Source of the DNA: Agarivorans albus
GTDB lineage: Bacteria > Pseudomonadota > Gammaproteobacteria > Enterobacterales > Celerinatantimonadaceae
Direction: 5' to 3'
Length of the DNA: 64,000 nt
Assembly: GCF_019670105.1 (NCBI RefSeq)
Contig: NZ_AP023032.1
Coordinates: forward strand, 3,528,972 to 3,592,971
The notes below the pieces were generated by a model. It saw only the letters and a program-made list of their open reading frames with translations. It was not told the DNA's origin and did not search any database. Shown piece after piece: positions 45,236 through 53,174 of the stretch. Every line of letters starts with the position of its first letter. Position 1 is the first letter of the stretch. The translations under genes and the position numbers were made by a program.

Positions 45236-46202
45236 CGTTATTGTTAAAGCCCAGTTCAATCGATAAAGCTTGAGGAATTTGGTTAGCAAACAAGCTATCC
45301 AGCTTGGCTAAGTGAGGTTCGGCTTGCTGCCAAACGGCAAGTTCAACTTTTTCATCACTGGGCTCTTGGCCTGGCATAAGTGGTATTAAGGCAGTAAATT
45401 GCTCACCCACCTGTTTTGCTAACTTACTGTCACTGCTGGCTAAAAATGGCGCTAAATCCTGCTGGTAACGCGTTTGCAACAGGCTTAACTGCTCGGCTAA
45501 TAACTCAGCGCTAATGTTAGCTCGCCATGCCTCGCCTTGGTATGGGCGCAAGCGTTGGTGCTTGGCTGAATACATCGCGCGAAACTTTCGCAGCATAGTA
45601 CTAGTTTGTAAGCGGTAGCTATTTAGCACATCACTGCGCAGCTGCTCTACTTTCAGTTTTTCCAATTCAGCGCTTTGTAGGCCGCTACTCACTAGCTCAG
45701 TTGCACTCACATAACGGTTCACCGCACCCGGCAATAGTGAACAGCGTTGTTGGTCACTTAAGGTTTCAAACAGTAAATACTCTTGAACCCTTAGGTTACT
45801 GTGGGTATCGCTTAGTGGCATAGGCGCATTAGATAAAGCCGCTTTTACCTTGCGCCCAGTGGTATCTTTCTTGTCGGGCCAATAGCTAATCGCCCAGTTG
45901 AGCTTAAGATCAACCAAAGGACCAAGGGCGCTAGACTGCAGCGGCAAATAGGCCAAATAGTTTTGCTTCCATAGCAATTGGCTAGTTATTAGAGCCTCTG
46001 GGCTAGGATCATTACAGTAGCTCTCGATATGTTGCTGATAACTACGCGCCTGTTCAAGCAGCTGCGCGCTAACCTTAGCAATTGACTGCTTTTCTTGCTC
46101 AAGCCATTGCTGTTGAGAGGTGTCGGCGCTGGCATTAGCAGAACTTAAACCCAGTACTCCCAGCAAACCCATGGTTAGGCCACGCAAAAACTGCTTCTTC
46201 AT
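45225..46202 (-). CDS. Imelysin-like periplasmic protein (second copy, altered motif)
   Basis: A 325-residue protein with a signal peptide (cleavage near ANASAD). The helical imelysin (M75) fold is recognisable from LVDLKLNWAISYWPDKK and RVQEYLLFETLS. In imelysins the GxHxxE motif stands at the latter site; here the Gly and His positions are replaced (SNLRVQEYLLF), keeping only the Glu. Metal binding may therefore differ or be lost. Third of four genes in the operon. The biochemical role of the family in iron uptake is not settled. Confidence 0.82.
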   Translation of the reverse strand: MKKQFLRGLTMGLLGVLGLSSANASADTSQQQWLEQEKQSIAKVSAQLLEQARSYQQHIESYCNDPSPEALITSQLLWKQNYLAYLPLQSSALGPLVDLKLNWAISYWPDKKDTTGRKVKAALSNAPMPLSDTHSNLRVQEYLLFETLSDQQRCSLLPGAVNRYVSATELVSSGLQSAELEKLKVEQLRSDVLNSYRLQTSTMLRKFRAMYSAKHQRLRPYQGEAWRANISAELLAEQLSLLQTRYQQDLAPFLASSDSKLAKQVGEQFTALIPLMPGQEPSDEKVELAVWQQAEPHLAKLDSLFANQIPQALSIELGFNNNDGD

Positions 46203-46211
46203 ACTTCGTCC

Positions 46212-47615
46212 TTACAATGAATTCACAAAAGCCACTAGCGCTTCGCGCTGCGACTGATTCAAGTTAGCAAAAGCTTGTTTTGCTGCTTCGGCTTCGCCGC
46301 CATGCCATACAATCGCTTCGGTAACATTACGCGCACGCCCATCATGTAATAATTGGCTGTGGCCATTTACCGTTTCGGTAAGCCCTACGCCCCATAGCGG
46401 AGGGGTTCGCCATTGCTGGCCATTAGCCAAATACTCGCCACGACCATCGGCCAAGTCTGGCCCCATATCGTGCAACAGCATATCAGTATACGGGTAAATA
46501 AGCTGCTCACTTAATGCCGGCAATTGTTCACGTTTTGCCGTGGTAAAACTGCGTTTGTGGCAACTGTCGCAGTTAACTTGGCTAAACAGTTTATCACCTA
46601 ATTCAACTTGTTCAGCATCCTTAATGCGGCGCTTGGGCACCGCCAAATGCTGGGTATAAAACTCAACAAAACCAAGCAGTTTATCACTCACTTCCGAACC
46701 ATCGGGGTCGACTCCAGAGGTCGCGTTTAAACAATCCTGTTGCGCAGCAGTACAGTGATCTTTAGTGAACATTAAACTGGTAATGCCAATGTCGCCGTTA
46801 AATGCTGCAGCGTTTTGCTGCATCAAGCTAGGCTGTCCTGCTTTCCAACCAAAGCGGCCTAAATTAAAGGCTTGTAGTTGAGTGTCCCACACTTGGTTAG
46901 CAACACCACGAATACCGTCGTTATTGCTATCCTCAGGATCGGCATTGGCTAGAATGTCTTCGGCACTAATACTTTCAAGTAAACCTAAACCTATCATGGG
47001 TGAAGCAATACGCGGAGAAAACATCGTATTGGGGTGCATCTCGCCATAGCCTAGCTGGTCAACAATCAACTGAGGCTTGCGTAATACAATACTGCTGCCG
47101 TCGGCAAACTTAAAAGGCTTATCGGTATAGGCAAAACGAACCCGCGCTTCTGCGGCAACACCGGGTATGGCTTGGTCTTGAATTTGCCCGCCATAAGTAG
47201 GCTCTGGCACTAAGCCGTTTTGAGCTTCTAGGGCTTTTTGTTGCTCTGTTTCTGCAGGAATGCTAATCCGCACCAACATCGATACAGCATTGTTTGCCCC
47301 AACCGGTGCAGGGTGGCCTCGACCATCTTTAATGTGGCAGTTTTGACAACCATTGGTATTAAACAAAGGACCTAAGCCATCTCGGGCGATAGTGGTAGCT
47401 GGAGCTACAACCCAAGGGTTACGGAAAAAGCTGTTACCGGTACTAAAGTTAAGCCGACCTTCAAAACCTAAATTCGCTGCCGGCATAGAAAACGCGTTGG
47501 CATCAGTTTGGGTCGTTGTTGTATCACCGCCCGGTTTTTTGGGGTTGGCTAACACCGCCGAACAAAACAGAGCCGCTACAGTAATTATTATTGTTTTTGT
47601 TGGGTTTAATTTCAC
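46212..47615 (-). CDS. Di-haem oxidoreductase family c-type cytochrome
   Basis: A 467-residue periplasmic protein of the di-haem oxidoreductase family (DHOR, often labelled thiol oxidoreductase-like). The two haem-c sites are NGCQNCHIKDGRGHPAP near residue 85 and VNCDSCHKRSF near residue 355. The frame opens further up, but GTG 47615 lies correctly after GGAGAG and begins a good signal peptide (KTIIITVAALFCSAVLANP). It lies between two imelysin genes; electron transfer to reduce iron during uptake is a reasonable inference, not shown. Confidence 0.88.
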   Translation of the reverse strand: MKLNPTKTIIITVAALFCSAVLANPKKPGGDTTTTQTDANAFSMPAANLGFEGRLNFSTGNSFFRNPWVVAPATTIARDGLGPLFNTNGCQNCHIKDGRGHPAPVGANNAVSMLVRISIPAETEQQKALEAQNGLVPEPTYGGQIQDQAIPGVAAEARVRFAYTDKPFKFADGSSIVLRKPQLIVDQLGYGEMHPNTMFSPRIASPMIGLGLLESISAEDILANADPEDSNNDGIRGVANQVWDTQLQAFNLGRFGWKAGQPSLMQQNAAAFNGDIGITSLMFTKDHCTAAQQDCLNATSGVDPDGSEVSDKLLGFVEFYTQHLAVPKRRIKDAEQVELGDKLFSQVNCDSCHKRSFTTAKREQLPALSEQLIYPYTDMLLHDMGPDLADGRGEYLANGQQWRTPPLWGVGLTETVNGHSQLLHDGRARNVTEAIVWHGGEAEAAKQAFANLNQSQREALVAFVNSL

Positions 47616-47691
47616 ACTCACTCTCTCCATAAAATGGTACTTCAGAAAGCACAAAAGGGAGCCTAAGCTCCCTTAAATAAACAAGCCCAAA

Positions 47692-48933
47692 TTAGAACTC
47701 GTGATCTGCAGTATCTGGGTTTAGGTTGTCTATACCTAATACTTTGGCGCTAGCTTCAATAGCGCGGGTTTGTTCAACCAAGGCTAAAATGGTTCCATTT
47801 ATTAGTGCATGGCCATCACTATTGCTAACAGCAATAAGTTGGTCGAAGTATACGCCTTGTTGCTCGGCGCTCGCTACCAATTTGGCTGTTTCTGCCATAG
47901 ATTGCTCAAACATCTTCTTATTGCTTTTTGCAACACTTGGGGCTTTTTGGGCAACTAACTCAGCTAAGCTTGGGCCAGTTAAGGTTGAGCCATCTAAACG
48001 CTCAAAGCTACCAAAGTAAACATTGCTAATACCTTGGTTATTGTAGAAGTGAGAGTTGTGCGTATTGTCGCTGAAGCAATCGTGCTCGTCTTCGGTTGAA
48101 TTAGCTTCTAAGGCTACCTTCATACGCTCGCCAGCTAGCTCGCCTAAAGACAAGCTGCCCATGCCAAACATCATACGGCGTAGCGCTTGTTCACTTGGTT
48201 CTGCCACTAGCTGCTGCTGGTATTCGCCACCTTTAGCCCACTGCTTGCTCATCCAAGCCAAGTCATCAACTAATAGCTGAGTTACAGCGCTTAGATATGC
48301 AGCGCGGCGCTCACAGTTCCCATTAGTACAAGCATCGCCTTTAGCAAAATCGGTGTAAGCACGTTCGCCTGCACCTGCTTTAGTGCCGTGAAGATCTTGA
48401 CCCCACAATAAAAATTCTACCGCGTGGTAGCCAGTAGCAACGTTAGCTTCTGAGCCCGCTAACTCATTTAAAGAAGCCAATAGCTCTGGAGTGATGTTGC
48501 TTAAATCAACCTTATCTTCACCTACTTGCAGGCTGGTGTTAGCAACAATATTTGCCGTAGCGCCAGGGTTACCAAGCTCGTATTGGTAATCGGCGGCAAC
48601 GTAATCGATTAAGCCTTCATCTAAAGGCCAAGCATTAAGCTGCCCTTCCCAGTCGTCAACAATTGGGTTACCAAAACGAAATACTTCACTTTGCTGGTAA
48701 TACACGCGAGCCACTTTCCAAGCGTCTTTCGCTGCTAATAAGCTTTTTTCTGAAGGCGCTTCAATAAGCTGCTGCGTTGCTTGCTGTAGCTGTAAAGCAC
48801 TGGCGTGCGAATCACTAAACACTGCATGAGCTAACTCTGCATAATGCTCTACTACTTGATCTTGTTTTACATCTGCAAACGATGCGTTTGCCAACAATAC
48901 TGTTGAACCTACTACTACTTTAAATAAGCGCAT
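47692..48933 (-). CDS. Imelysin family iron-regulated protein (IrpA-like)
   Basis: A 413-residue periplasmic protein of peptidase family M75 (imelysin). The GxHxxE motif is intact (GYHAVEFLLWGQD, near residue 170) and the N-terminal helical repeat AKDAWKVARVYYQQSEVFRFG is typical. An upstream ATG at 48984 would overlap the Fur box; ATG 48933 after AAAGGG starts the signal peptide (MRLFKVVVGSTVLLANASFA), so I take that. First gene of the operon imelysin - di-haem - imelysin - DUF1513. Confidence 0.9.
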   Translation of the reverse strand: MRLFKVVVGSTVLLANASFADVKQDQVVEHYAELAHAVFSDSHASALQLQQATQQLIEAPSEKSLLAAKDAWKVARVYYQQSEVFRFGNPIVDDWEGQLNAWPLDEGLIDYVAADYQYELGNPGATANIVANTSLQVGEDKVDLSNITPELLASLNELAGSEANVATGYHAVEFLLWGQDLHGTKAGAGERAYTDFAKGDACTNGNCERRAAYLSAVTQLLVDDLAWMSKQWAKGGEYQQQLVAEPSEQALRRMMFGMGSLSLGELAGERMKVALEANSTEDEHDCFSDNTHNSHFYNNQGISNVYFGSFERLDGSTLTGPSLAELVAQKAPSVAKSNKKMFEQSMAETAKLVASAEQQGVYFDQLIAVSNSDGHALINGTILALVEQTRAIEASAKVLGIDNLNPDTADHEF

Positions 48934-48957
48934 TGCCATCCCTTTCAAAATACACAT

Positions 48958-48996
48958 GATAATTATTCTCATTATCTTTATCATTGATAATAAGTA
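48958..48996. promoter_or_regulatory. Fur box(es) upstream of the imelysin operon
   Basis: On the minus strand GATAATGAGAATAATTATC (48958-48976) is close to the 19-bp Fur consensus, and a second overlapping copy (CTTTATCATTGATAATAAG, around 48976-48994) lies next to it. They begin about 25 bases upstream of the imelysin start. Motif match is by eye. Confidence 0.78.
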
Positions 48997-49086
48997 AACA
49001 AAAATATGTCATTTTGTAAAAATTAATAAAAAGTAGCGCCATTTAACAAAGCACAAAATCACCATATTGATGTAATTAAGTTGTCA

Positions 49087-49092
49087 TATAAT
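49087..49092 (+). promoter_or_regulatory. Candidate -10 box for the small HTH gene
   Basis: Perfect TATAAT; a weak -35 candidate (ATATTG) lies 17 bases upstream. A transcript starting here would have a leader of about 130 bases containing the hairpin at 49138-49180. Confidence 0.4.
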
Positions 49093-49137
49093 TCTCGTTA
49101 AATACCCGCGCATGAGAAATTCAGCATCTGGTGAGTA

Positions 49138-49180
49138 GGAAAGGTTGCCAAGCCTTTATGAACTATTTGGCAACATTTCC
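49138..49180 (+). other. Leader hairpin upstream of the small HTH gene
   Basis: GGAAAGGTTGCCAAG (49138-49152) pairs with TTTGGCAACATTTCC (49166-49180) over 15 positions with one mismatch and one wobble. No T-run follows, so it is not a standard terminator. It lies about 48 bases before the gene's start and may control stability or translation. Confidence 0.55.
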
Positions 49181-49227
49181 CGTTCTAATGACTTAGTTCA
49201 CACACTTAAATGAGGGTAAAAAAGAGT

Positions 49228-49395
49228 ATGAGCACGCTTAATGGAAAGCAGTTTTGGAAAGCATTACGCAAAAAAGGAATCCCACCTTCGGTATTTGCGA
49301 TGAAAGCCAATTGTTCGTTAAACAGTGTCTATAACTTGAAAGAGCGCAACCAAATCCCAGAAAAATTTGCGCTGGTACTAGATAGAATAAATTAA
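49228..49395 (+). CDS. Small Cro-like helix-turn-helix protein
   Basis: A 55-residue protein: KQFWKALRKKGIPPSVFAMKANCSLNSVYNLKERNQIPEKFALVLDR reads as a compact lambda-repressor/Cro-type DNA-binding domain (helix-turn-helix around residues 15-38). An in-frame ATG 18 bases upstream (49210) is possible. It stands alone, divergent from the Fur-linked imelysin operon, without phage genes nearby. Function unknown. Confidence 0.65.
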   Translation: MSTLNGKQFWKALRKKGIPPSVFAMKANCSLNSVYNLKERNQIPEKFALVLDRIN

Positions 49396-49519
49396 GACAT
49401 TCTGGCGAGTTAATCAGTACCCAGATTAACTCGCTTACTAAAGTTGTGTCACCAGCTATGCCCTTATCAGGCTCACTTCTTTAAGCTCAGCCTTGTTCTC
49501 AAAGCTAACTTACCGCTGA

Positions 49520-49867
49520 TTAAACGGCTGCAGTTACCGACATCTCAACCAGTATCTCTTCTCGCGCCATATGGGCTTGCACACATGCTCGTGCTGGCGG
49601 AGTAACATCGGCTATCCAAGCGTCCCACACTTTATTCATTTCGGCAAAATCATCCATGGTGCGCACGTAAATAGTCACGCTTAGTAACTTCGACTTATCG
49701 GAGCCAACCGTTGCCAACAGCTCTTCTACTTTTTCTATAGTGGTACGGGTTTGTTCGGCTATCCCTTGGCTGGTGTCTTTAGCCACTTGGCCACATAGAT
49801 AAACGGTATTGTTATGCACCACTGCGCGACTCATTCGCGCTTTGCTCTCGAAATGTTGAATAGACAT
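49520..49867 (-). CDS. RidA family protein
   Basis: A 115-residue member of the RidA/YjgF/UK114 family, which hydrolyses reactive enamine/imine intermediates from PLP enzymes and amine oxidation. Family marks: [34 protein letters not shown] and [23 protein letters not shown], with the conserved Arg (ARACV) and Glu. It lies just downstream of an FAD-dependent oxidoreductase gene, a pairing in which it could clear imines made by the oxidase. AAGGAG precedes ATG. Confidence 0.92.
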   Translation of the reverse strand: MSIQHFESKARMSRAVVHNNTVYLCGQVAKDTSQGIAEQTRTTIEKVEELLATVGSDKSKLLSVTIYVRTMDDFAEMNKVWDAWIADVTPPARACVQAHMAREEILVEMSVTAAV

Positions 49868-49878
49868 GTTTGCTCCTT

Positions 49879-49905
49879 ATAAAAAAGGCTAGCACCGCTA
49901 GCCTT
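49879..49905 (-). terminator. Terminator between the FAD oxidoreductase and ridA-like genes
   Basis: On the minus strand AAGGCTAGC-GGT-GCTAGCCTT is followed by TTTTTTAT and then immediately by the ribosome-binding site of the ridA-like gene. It probably lowers or isolates ridA-like expression relative to the oxidoreductase. Confidence 0.78.
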
Positions 49906-49926
49906 CACATTATTAAATCATAGCGC

Positions 49927-51378
49927 TTAACGCGCCAAAGACAGTGGATAGTTACGTTGTTCCGCTAACTGTTCCGCTAATGTTAACACCTGTTGATAGG
50001 CTAAACCTTGAGTACTCTGTAAGGTATTAAGATCGCCGCAAGCGGCTGGGCTAAGTAGGCCTAGCTCTCGTATGTTTTCAATAATTTGCTCGGCAGCACT
50101 TAAGGCCGAAGAGAACTTTACAATCTCGGTACGGGCATAGTGGGCCTTATCGAAGGAAACGCTAGCTGCGCGTAAACTTGGGTCACTGCCTGGTATTTGC
50201 TGGGCACCAAATAAAGGCCGACCAGCCACCTTGGCATTGCTAAAGCTTGGTAAGTAGCGCGACATATGTTTTACCGCCTCGGCAGTGCGCTGTTCTACTT
50301 CTTCAGCTTGCCAACCTTGGGTTAACTTGCGACTTAAGCTTGCATCTAGCTCTGGTTGGGCACTGCTTTCGCTGGAGCTAACCAAGCCGCCTTTAAACAA
50401 GGTTACGGTGTCGGTCATACCATGCAGCTGAAACAAGCCATCGGGATAGGGCGTTAACTGCGCCATACCATTGGGTGTGCCGCGCTCTCCATGAACAATA
50501 AGCTCTGGCCAGCGCCCTTGTGGATTTGGCCAAGTGGCCAAATACGCAGCTTTAAACTCAACCATTCGGCTACGGCTCAGCTTGGCCATATCGTCAATAC
50601 TGCCACTGCGATATCCACAAGCGTTAATGAGGTAATCCACCTCTGTGCTATGGCTACCCTGCGGGCTACTGTAATCCACCCGCCAACGCGGTGTAGCACC
50701 TGGCAGTAGCTCTATGTGCGTGACTTTAGATTGGGTAAACACTTGGCAATTGGGCAAGCGCTCACTGGCTAACTTAACCGTGGCGGCAATACGCAACAGG
50801 CTTAAGCCGTATTCCTGCACCTGTACAAAGGGAAACTTAAAGGCCGATAAATCTAAGTTTTTGGCAACCGGAATCATCCACTCGTCTGGGCTTTGTGGCT
50901 GAGCCACTAACTCTTGCTCGGCCAGTGCCTCTAATTGTTCACGGCTGTAAAGGCGATAATAATCTTCGGCTGGGCCTAGTTTTTGATTGGCAGGGTCTTG
51001 TTCAATAAGTGCAGCGTAATGGGCTTGCACCTTGCGTAAACGGGGAAGTAATGCTTCGGGCTCGCCGGGGTCATTTAGTGGCACACTAATAACCGTAGGG
51101 CGCTGGTTAACAGCATGCGGAAATACCCGCAAAGTATGAATGGATTGCTCAAGCAGCTTTAAACATTGCTCATCGGAGATTTCTCGATACAGATTACCAC
51201 CGGCATGTAAATGACAAGCTGGCGGCCCGTTCACTAAACTGGGCCCTGCTTCAAACAGGCTAACCTTGGCGCCAAGCTCAGCCAGCTTAAGGGCTGCTGC
51301 GCTGCCGGCAATTCCACCACCTACTACGGCGACTTGAGGCGAAACAGAAGAGGTCGCCGTCACTGGGTGCATTTGCAT
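49927..51378 (-). CDS. FAD-dependent oxidoreductase
   Basis: A 483-residue flavoprotein of the DAO-like fold. The N-terminal dinucleotide-binding motif VAVVGGGIAGSAAALKLAELGAKVSLFEAG is near residues 16-45. The C-terminal part has AGRPLFGAQQIPGSDPSLRAASV. No membrane span is present. The ATG at 51378 follows an in-frame GTG; the ribosome-binding site is weak. The link to a RidA-like neighbour suggests oxidation of an amine or amino acid, giving imine products. The substrate is unknown. Confidence 0.85.
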   Translation of the reverse strand: MQMHPVTATSSVSPQVAVVGGGIAGSAAALKLAELGAKVSLFEAGPSLVNGPPACHLHAGGNLYREISDEQCLKLLEQSIHTLRVFPHAVNQRPTVISVPLNDPGEPEALLPRLRKVQAHYAALIEQDPANQKLGPAEDYYRLYSREQLEALAEQELVAQPQSPDEWMIPVAKNLDLSAFKFPFVQVQEYGLSLLRIAATVKLASERLPNCQVFTQSKVTHIELLPGATPRWRVDYSSPQGSHSTEVDYLINACGYRSGSIDDMAKLSRSRMVEFKAAYLATWPNPQGRWPELIVHGERGTPNGMAQLTPYPDGLFQLHGMTDTVTLFKGGLVSSSESSAQPELDASLSRKLTQGWQAEEVEQRTAEAVKHMSRYLPSFSNAKVAGRPLFGAQQIPGSDPSLRAASVSFDKAHYARTEIVKFSSALSAAEQIIENIRELGLLSPAACGDLNTLQSTQGLAYQQVLTLAEQLAEQRNYPLSLAR

Positions 51379-51549
51379 CACTAAAATTTCATCCGCTAAA
51401 GAAAAAAACTATAACGTGAATATTCTAACTGCCGATCAGTAACAATGAAACAGAATTTGCCCTAATAGAGCAGAGCTAAACTACAGATAAATCGAGAAAA
51501 GAGGTTCGCATCGCCAAACAGGAGGTATTGAGGTTTAAAGAACTAAGAC

Positions 51550-51679
51550 CATTTTGCTTTAACCAAGTAACATAGGCTCGCATATCTTCGTCATTGGCAA
51601 AAATAACTTGCCGATTATTACCACGCTGAATGAGGTGCTCCGCCACACCGGGCTAGGAAAAACGAAGTTTTCGAGCCAT
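51550..51679 (-). pseudogene. Remnant of a REP-associated tyrosine transposase (RAYT, IS200-like)
   Basis: From ATG 51679 the frame reads MARKLRFS, then an in-frame TAG stop, then PGVAEHLIQRGNNRQVIFANDED, the unmistakable N-terminus of TnpA_REP/RAYT proteins (usually FSLPGVPQHVIQRGNNR). Similarity stops near 51554 and the catalytic HUH and Tyr regions are gone. It lies 35 bases downstream of a 23-bp repeat (51722-51744), the normal position for the element's end. Confidence 0.85.
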
Positions 51680-51721
51680 TTCACCACCTAAAGCAATATG
51701 TATACTTAAGTATAGAAAATA

Positions 51722-51744
51722 TAAAGTGACTCTGACCCCTTTTA
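51722..51744 (+). repeat. 23-bp inverted repeat, left copy
   Basis: TAAAGTGACTCTGACCCC followed by TTTTA. It is the exact reverse complement of 52645-52667. The same sequence, as I recall, flanks RAYT/IS200-like genes in several gammaproteobacterial genomes. Confidence 0.88.
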
Positions 51745-51784
51745 TTTCAGATCTGGGTGTCCTATGTTTTTAAGCTTTTGCTAC

Positions 51785-52387
51785 TCAAATATAATTAAAC
51801 TTCCACAAGTTTAAACCATCACTATCCCAATACACTTCATCTGCTGGGATAAACCAACTAAAATCAGCTGACTTAGCTTTCCAGTTATTTGGAGCTAATA
51901 CTTCGTGACTCCTGTCCCAGTCCATATGCATATATATTTTTCTGTCAAAGTTCATATAAAAAATCGGTAGCTTTGACACAATTTGATTAACCAATCTAAA
52001 ATCATCGCTAGATAACGTTGTTCCAAAAATCAAATGATTCTCAACTTTATTATATAGAGCTTTTTTCTCAGCCAAGGTTAATCCAGTGTTGAAATATGCC
52101 GCTAACTCTTGTTTTGAAGTTATCGCTACTGATTTAACTTTTATATAATCCAAAAAATTATCTGCTGTCAGTTGTAAGAATCCATATCGAAAGTCACGGC
52201 AATAACAAGAGAACTGTTCTTCATTAATTCTCCCGTTCTCCAAATTTGCCTTTAGTTCCGGCTCAGCATCAATACAAAAGTGCTCTTTATAATCGATAAC
52301 CCAATAAACTCCTCCATCATGAATAAAGAGGCAGATGCTTCGCTCTCCATTCCATAAATCTGAATCTATACTCTTGTCAAATATCAT
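51785..52387 (-). CDS. Hypothetical protein, putative immunity protein
   Basis: A 200-residue soluble acidic protein (SICLFIHDGGVYWVIDYKEHF..., C-terminus FSWFIPADEVYWDSDGLNLWKFNYI) with no recognised family motif. It starts in an ATGA overlap with the end of a truncated toxin-like gene upstream. Immunity genes of polymorphic toxins typically follow their toxins this closely, so that role is inferred from position. It is AT-rich compared with the neighbouring chromosome, and lies between 23-bp inverted repeats. Confidence 0.6.
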   Translation of the reverse strand: MIFDKSIDSDLWNGERSICLFIHDGGVYWVIDYKEHFCIDAEPELKANLENGRINEEQFSCYCRDFRYGFLQLTADNFLDYIKVKSVAITSKQELAAYFNTGLTLAEKKALYNKVENHLIFGTTLSSDDFRLVNQIVSKLPIFYMNFDRKIYMHMDWDRSHEVLAPNNWKAKSADFSWFIPADEVYWDSDGLNLWKFNYI

Positions 52388-52646
52388 TGGCCAAACTCCT
52401 TTAAAAAATCTTCTTGGCTTAAAACTCGTGCTCCAGAGGCATTCTGCTCAAGTAATGACTCCCAAACTTTCGGAAGCTCTAAAGCTGTTCCAGGTACCTT
52501 AAACTGTATCATCAACTATCTTAGGCGCGCTTGGGTCTCGAGGAGTACCTCGAGGAAGATGCTGAGGAGTAGCCTTATCCATAATATCATTGTGAAGTTT
52601 TGCATCGACTTCAAACACAACCACGGTGCCATCTGGTCTTTTAATA
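52384..52646 (-). pseudogene. Truncated, frameshifted C-terminus of a toxin-like protein
   Basis: The minus strand reads RPDGTVVVFEVDAKLHND...PSAPKIVDDTV and stops at TAA (52499). Removing one T from the TTTAAGG run joins it in frame to KVPGTALELPKVWES...SQEDFLKEFGQ, which ends at the ATGA shared with the next gene. The 5' part is cut off exactly at the 23-bp repeat. The style (a C-terminal fragment followed by a coupled small gene) suggests the end of an RHS/CDI-type polymorphic toxin. Alternatively the second part is a separate 42-residue ORF from ATG 52512. Confidence 0.55.
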
Positions 52647-52667
52647 AAAGGGGTCAGAGTCACTTTA
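52645..52667 (-). repeat. 23-bp inverted repeat, right copy
   Basis: TAAAAGGGGTCAGAGTCACT followed by TTA; perfect reverse complement of 51722-51744. Together the repeats bound a 946-bp segment holding the toxin fragment and the putative immunity gene. No transposase remnant is seen next to this copy. Confidence 0.88.
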
Positions 52668-52855
52668 ATCTAGCTAACAAGCTTTCGCCACTCTTTACGC
52701 CTGCCTCGAATGCCTTCTGTTGTCCGCCGCACCACAAGCCTTGCAACTACCTTTTGTCTAGTTACACAATAAACTGAAAAGGAAGCCTTAATAAAAGAGA
52801 GGTTTAAAAATTGATAGCGGCAGCTTGAGAGAAGCGTATGAACAACGCAGAAACG

Positions 52856-52883
52856 AAAAAGGCCAGCTAATTAGCTGGCCTTT
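52856..52883 (-). terminator. Terminator of the tRNA-Trp gene
   Basis: A perfect 20-bp palindrome (52861-52880, GGCCAGCTAA / TTAGCTGGCC) followed on the minus strand by TTTTT, just past the tRNA 3' end. Confidence 0.88.
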
Positions 52884-52889
52884 AAAATT

Positions 52890-52965
52890 TGGCAGGGGCG
52901 GAGAGATTCGAACTCCCAACATTCGGATTTGGAATCCGACGTTCTGCCATTGGAACTACGCCCCT
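52890..52965 (-). tRNA. tRNA-Trp (anticodon CCA)
   Basis: 76 bases including an encoded CCA end. The acceptor stem AGGGGCG pairs with CGCCCCT, the T-loop GTTCGAATC is normal, and the anticodon stem-loop TCGGATTCCAAATCCGA places CCA in the loop. Very like E. coli tRNA-Trp. Confidence 0.96.
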
Positions 52966-53174
52966 GCAACGGAAGCGAATTATACATAAGCCAGTTTAAA
53001 GGTAAAGGGTTTATCGTGTGCTTTTGTTCAAGCGCACAAAGAACCAACAATTTGCAGATAAAACCCGCTAAAGTGTCGAAAATTCAAACAAAAATGAGCT
53101 TGTTTATTTTTTAACTCACGCACAGTTCTTTTTTTAGCATGTTGCAAAGTTGTTAAACCAAGGGCAGCATCAAA

